NCBI RefSeq assembly: GCF_021531975.1
Contig: NZ_JAFBIY010000002.1
Span: 124,001-188,000 of the forward strand
Source of the DNA: Faecalicatena contorta
Lineage (GTDB): Bacteria; Bacillota; Clostridia; Lachnospirales; Lachnospiraceae
DNA length: 64,000 nt
Direction of reading: 5' to 3'
Part shown: positions 63,037-64,000 of the stretch, in pieces
Layout of the letters: every line of letters starts with the position of its first letter
How positions within the stretch are numbered: position 1 is the first letter of the stretch
Notes under the pieces: model-generated
Seen by the model: the letters and a program-made list of their open reading frames with translations, nothing else
What the model was told of the DNA's origin: nothing
The model's database searches: none
Position numbers and translations under genes: made by a program

Positions 63037-64000
63037 ATGAGCCTTAACACCACACCATCTGCGGAACGCACTCATATTGGAATCTTTGGGAAAAGAAATG
63101 CCGGAAAGTCCAGCGTAATCAACGCTCTGACCGGTCAGAATCTGGCCATCGTATCTGATGTAAAGGGCACAACCACCGACCCGGTATTAAAAGCGATGGA
63201 GCTTCTTCCTCTTGGCCCAGTCGTCATGATCGATACCCCGGGGCTCGATGATGAAGGTGAACTTGGAACACTTCGCATACAAAAGGCTTATCAGATATTG
63301 AATAAAACAGATATTGCCCTCCTTGTCGTTGACGCTACCGAGGGCATGACAGCCGAAGACACTGCCATACTTAAGCGCATTAAAGATAAAAAAATCCCTT
63401 TCGCAGTGGTACTGAATAAGGCAGATTTATTACCTGCAACAGCAGGAAATGCAAAAGAGATCACCGCAGAGATTGCTACATCCTGCGATGTGCCGCCGGA
63501 AAATATGCTCTGGGTAAGTGCAGCAGACGGACTGCACATCAATGAATTAAAAGAACGGATTGCAGGACTTCTGCCTGCTGAAGACATGACTCATAAGATC
63601 GTCGGCGACCTGATTGCTCCCGGCGACTTTGTAGTACTCGTTGTTCCAATCGATAAAGCCGCTCCGAAAGGTCGTCTCATTCTGCCACAGCAGCAGACCA
63701 TCCGCGACATCCTTGAGTCCGGCGCTATTTCCATTGTCACACGAGAAACAGAACTAGAAGAAACACTGAATGCCCTGGAAAAACGACCGTCACTTGTGAT
63801 CACAGACAGTCAGGCATTCGAGCAGGTAGCAAAGCTTACCCCTGCCGACATCCCGCTCACATCATTCTCTATTTTGTTCGCCAGGTATAAGGGGAATCTG
63901 GACACCGTTGTCAGGGGTGCTAAAGCACTGGATACATTACAAGAGGGCGACCATGTCCTCATCTGCGAAGGCTGTACACATCACCGCCAGTGTGAAGATA
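63037..64000 (+). CDS. hydF: [FeFe]-hydrogenase maturase HydF (cut by window end)
   Basis: 321 codons visible, 3' end missing. N-terminal TrmE-like GTPase: G1 GIFGKRNAGKSSVIN, DTPGLDDEGE and NKAD. A dimerisation domain follows (about 180-290), then the start of the cluster-binding domain with CTHH near the window edge. HydF is the scaffold that receives the diiron unit and hands it to hydrogenase. AGAAAGGAGA precedes the ATG; gap of 20 nt to hydG. Confidence 0.95.
   Translation, partial: MSLNTTPSAERTHIGIFGKRNAGKSSVINALTGQNLAIVSDVKGTTTDPVLKAMELLPLGPVVMIDTPGLDDEGELGTLRIQKAYQILNKTDIALLVVDATEGMTAEDTAILKRIKDKKIPFAVVLNKADLLPATAGNAKEITAEIATSCDVPPENMLWVSAADGLHINELKERIAGLLPAEDMTHKIVGDLIAPGDFVVLVVPIDKAAPKGRLILPQQQTIRDILESGAISIVTRETELEETLNALEKRPSLVITDSQAFEQVAKLTPADIPLTSFSILFARYKGNLDTVVRGAKALDTLQEGDHVLICEGCTHHRQCED

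Overview
This window comes from a spore-forming, anaerobic, low-to-mid GC Firmicute, most likely a Lachnospiraceae of the Clostridium scindens/hylemonae type. That placement is inference from gene content: a clostridial S10-spc ribosomal cluster, a complete spoIIA-spoVA sporulation block, a D-proline reductase (Stickland) operon with its own selenocysteine machinery, and [FeFe]-hydrogenase maturases. No rRNA, phage, IS transposase or CRISPR array is visible.

Layout. 1-9.5 kb (minus): rpsJ to the start of secY, preceded by a sigma-A promoter and a folded leader of about 230 nt. 9.9-13.1 kb (plus): a YcxB-like membrane protein, two paralogous TauE/SafE-type permeases each with a structured promoter-leader, then an ORF-free promoter-to-terminator transcription unit that looks like a structured RNA. 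13.1-18.7 kb (minus): folate and one-carbon genes fchA, folD, folC, folE, an HD phosphohydrolase, folP and folBK. 18.8-24.7 kb (minus): prdC-prdA-(CBO2463-like)-prdB-prdD-prdE; prdB is read through an in-frame UGA as selenocysteine. 24.9-26.3 kb: tRNA-Sec (minus) and proline racemase prdF (plus). A TetR gene follows whose natural start codon appears to be ATA. 27.0-35.9 kb (minus): a selenium block yedF-selD(Sec)-selA-selB-lysR-csd-yedE-tusA-like-DUF3343. 36-39.9 kb: housekeeping genes (PHP phosphoesterase, rRNA methyltransferase, GNAT-HAD fusion, YfcE). 40-43.5 kb: a MacB/LolD-like ABC exporter with a NEW3-type surface protein. 43.6-50.5 kb (minus): spoIIAA-spoIIAB-sigF-(51 aa)-spoVAA-spoVAB-spoVAC-(68 aa)-spoVAD-[repeat array]-spoVAE and a Na/Pi cotransporter. 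50.6-60.3 kb (minus): TPR protein, a new 44-aa ORF, a second folC, an LTA-synthase-like protein, valS with a T-box, an AEC transporter and a DNA glycosylase. 60.5-64 kb (plus): hydE, hydG, hydF (cut by the window end) behind an unassigned leader with terminator.

How it fits together. PrdF makes D-proline from L-proline, and the PrdA/PrdB reductase (pyruvoyl plus selenocysteine) reduces it to 5-aminovalerate using electrons passed through PrdC. SelD makes selenophosphate; SelA charges tRNA-Sec; SelB delivers it at UGA. YedE, Csd, YedF, the TusA-like protein and the DUF3343 protein probably import and channel selenium. Almost everything needed for selenium-dependent proline fermentation therefore sits within 18.8-36 kb; the usual sigma-54 activator PrdR is not in the window.

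The most unusual DNA is a family of GGGAC-type palindromic repeats at 36.8, 37.8, 45.7-45.9 and 58.7 kb, with a related CCCCGGGG pair at 47.7 kb. Several copies butt against or overlap stop codons, one supplies the C-terminus of a protein, and one is amplified as a 44-bp tandem array inside the spoVA operon. Candidate new regulatory RNAs lie at 10.6, 12.8-13.1 and 60.4 kb.
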